Positions 62,770 through 64,000 of a stretch of 64,000 bases of DNA are shown here, piece after piece (positions within the stretch are counted from its first letter, which is position 1; each line of letters starts with the position of its first letter). The position numbers were made by a program, and so were the translations under genes. The notes below the pieces were generated by a model, which was not told the DNA's origin, did not search any database, and saw nothing but the letters and a program-made list of their open reading frames with translations. Source of the stretch: Prorocentrum cordatum (lineage: Eukaryota > Sar > Dinophyceae > Prorocentrales > Prorocentraceae); contig CAUYUJ010020259.1 of the NCBI GenBank assembly GCA_963575745.1, positions 489,088 to 553,087 of the forward strand. The letters run 5' to 3'.

Positions 62770-62955
62770 GTCTAGCGTTCGATCTTGGACCCCTTTGTGC
62801 AACGTGACCGTCCGGTTCTCGCGCCGAAGGCCGCCGGTGACCGCTGGACGCCGTCGAAGTCCGCCGACGAGCGTCAGAAGACCGCCGAAGACCGCCGAAG
62901 ACTGTCCAAGGCCCATGGGTGGCAAGGGGTCCATGGTCAAACACGTAGCGCAGAA
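62770..62955. other. Spacer, no gene recognised
   Basis: GACCGCCGAAGACCGCCGAA 12-mers near 62885-62905. No coding assignment. Confidence 0.45.
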
Positions 62956-62957
62956 AA

Positions 62958-63125
62958 CGCAGTAACTGTTGGAGGTCCGCGCGGGTGTCTCGGATCAGTG
63001 CTGGGCCCCCTCGGCGACGCCTCCGGCGTCGCCCCTGGTGCGCTCTCCGCGCGCCAGGGAGGGGGGTCCAGGGCCGATCCGAGAAGTCCGCGCAGACCTC
63101 CGACGGTCTCTATGCTCTGTGCTTG
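62958..63125. mobile_element. Family B foldback, copy B6
   Basis: The left arm TTGGAGGTCCGCGCGGGTGT, CTCGGATCAGTGCTGGG pairs with the right arm CCAGGGCCGATCCGAGAAGT, CCGCGCAGACCTCCGAC. The loop has GGCGACGCCTCCGGCGTCGCC and TCTCCGCGCGCCAGG. It ends about 30 bp upstream of the GH3 exon and so lies in that gene's upstream intron. Confidence 0.8.
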
Positions 63126-63156
63126 TGTATAGCTTCCCTCTGCTATTTTCCTCCAG

Positions 63157-63212
63157 GCCTGCACTGCGAGGAGGTGCTGCGGGGGCTCTCCGTGGACGAG
63201 CTGGTCGGCCTG
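63157..63212 (+). CDS. Glycoside hydrolase family 3 protein, exon (N-terminal)
   Basis: The exon follows CTATTTTCCTCCAG, a pyrimidine-rich acceptor, and ends at CTG before GTGAGC. It encodes LHCEEVLRGLSVDELVGL, matching the amphipathic helix that opens the GH3 N-terminal domain (typically ...L-T-x-E-E-K-x-x-L-L-S-G). Joined in phase 0 to the exon at 63796 it gives the helix directly followed by SGRDLWH. GH3 enzymes are mostly beta-glucosidases or beta-xylosidases that release terminal sugars; the substrate cannot be read from this fragment. The gene's start lies further upstream and was not found. Confidence 0.7.
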
Positions 63213-63349
63213 GTGAGCGGGGAGCGGCCGAAAGGGCGGTGTATACCGAAAAATGGTCGCATGCCGCTGGGCTCGCGGCCCCGACGCCGGGCGCGTTTCC
63301 TCAAGACACTGGCGTTCTGGCGCCGAGAGAGCCGGCTGCGTGAGATGAG

Positions 63350-63526
63350 CTGTACACCTTAGGCGATGCTTAAGAAAACCTAAGTTTTCGGCCAGAGTCT
63401 CGATTATTCTTAACGTTTCAATGTAAATCTTAAGATTTTAATGGGCATGTTGGGTTTTTATTCAAGTTCTGAGATTATGAATTTCTTAACCCATGATTTC
63501 TTAAGCATTTCGCAGGGTGTACCAGT
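63350..63526. mobile_element. Inverted-repeat element inside the GH3 intron
   Basis: The left end CTGTACACCTTAGGCGATGC then TTAAGAAA pairs with the right end TTTCTTAAGCATTTCGCAGG then GTGTACCAG, about 28 bp with a few mismatches. The interior is AT-rich with several CTTAA motifs, unlike the GC-rich surroundings. About 177 bp, non-coding; only copy seen. Confidence 0.75.
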
Positions 63527-63534
63527 CCCGCCGC

Positions 63535-63780
<246 letters not shown>

Positions 63781-63795
63781 GTCGCCCGACCCGAG

Positions 63796-63918
63796 GTCAG
63801 CGGCCGCGACCTGTGGCACAACCACGGCGTGCCGCGGCTCGGCATCCCGCCGTTGCGGTTCACGGACGGCCCCTTCGGGGCGCGGGGCGTGGAGGACCAC
63901 GCGGGGCAACGTTCAACG
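63796..63918 (+). CDS. Glycoside hydrolase family 3 protein, exon (N-terminal domain core)
   Basis: The frame encodes VSGRDLWHNHGVPRLGIPPL then RFTDGPFGARG. This fits the GH3 hallmark L-(L/V)-S-G-x-D-x-W-H-x-x-x-x-x-R-L-G-I-P-x-L-x-x-(T/S)-D-G-P-x-G-x-R-G. The Asp of DGP is the conserved substrate-binding residue at the -1 subsite; the catalytic nucleophile and acid/base lie further on, outside the window. Nearly every codon ends in G or C. The 3' border is uncertain: a GT at 63889 (GGC|GTGGAG) or a later site could be the donor. The gene continues beyond the right edge. Confidence 0.75.
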
Positions 63919-64000
63919 TTGAGGGGGGTTCGGAGAGGCTCAGCGACGAGCGAGGGGGGGGGGAAGCGAGAAGGAGAAGGCCTCCCCTCAGAAGGCGGCG
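63919..64000. other. Right edge: probable next GH3 intron
   Basis: After ACGTTCAACGTTGAGG (a short AACGTT repeat) the sequence becomes G-rich (GGGGGGGGGAAGCGAGAAGG) and loses GH3 similarity, so an intron has probably begun. Confidence 0.5.

Overview
The window is nuclear DNA from a eukaryote and almost certainly from a dinoflagellate. Five things point there. (1) A near-copy of the dinoflagellate spliced leader lies at 51205-51227 (+). (2) A LINE-type retroelement at about 38.9-43.3 kb (-) has the RT, zinc-knuckle and RNase H order familiar from dinoflagellate genomes. (3) Exon-like islands have almost only G or C at third codon positions. (4) Candidate introns are filled with long microsatellites. 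(5) Bacterial gene structure is absent: there are no operons or Shine-Dalgarno-led ORFs. Most long open frames come from simple repeats (poly-Ser, poly-Val, poly-Arg, poly-Met, poly-Asp) and are not genes.

The only host gene I recognise by family is at the right edge. Two exons (63157-63212 and from 63796) encode the start of a glycoside hydrolase family 3 protein. The 583-bp intron between them carries an inverted-repeat element and a (GTC)n array. Other exon-like islands, usually between microsatellites, have no recognised family (about 10.09-10.24, 10.76-10.95, 12.01-12.27, 15.36-15.48, 22.84-22.98, 44.70-44.84, 46.80-46.87, 48.11-48.57, 62.15-62.34 kb).

Layout. 0-10 kb: minisatellite arrays and segmental repeats. 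10-13 kb: exon-like islands with GAC/GTC arrays. 13-16 kb: quiet sequence plus a foldback element. 16.3-18.2 kb: a very large GTA/GTT array. 18-24 kb: foldback elements and repeat families. 24.5-26 kb: a 90-bp satellite. 26-29.5 kb: a GAT/GGA higher-order array. 31-38 kb: two long cargo-carrying elements with the ends of a short inverted-repeat family, foldbacks, microsatellites. 38.9-43.3 kb: the decayed LINE. 43.3-46.5 kb: repeats. 46.8-51 kb: islands and foldbacks. 51.2-52.7 kb: a spliced-leader-marked probable retrocopy. 53.4-54.2 kb: a 225-240-bp tandem repeat. 57-58.4 kb: a second LINE remnant. 60-64 kb: repeats, MITE-like elements and the GH3 gene.

At least nine dispersed families recur inside the window. 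Family A is best supported: six copies with TTAAGTCGGGC-like terminal inverted repeats. Five of them have matching or near-matching 8-bp flanks at the expected register. One copy is nested in a family C element, which gives the order of insertion. I saw no tRNA, rRNA, CRISPR array or confident promoter. Family letters A-S are my own labels.
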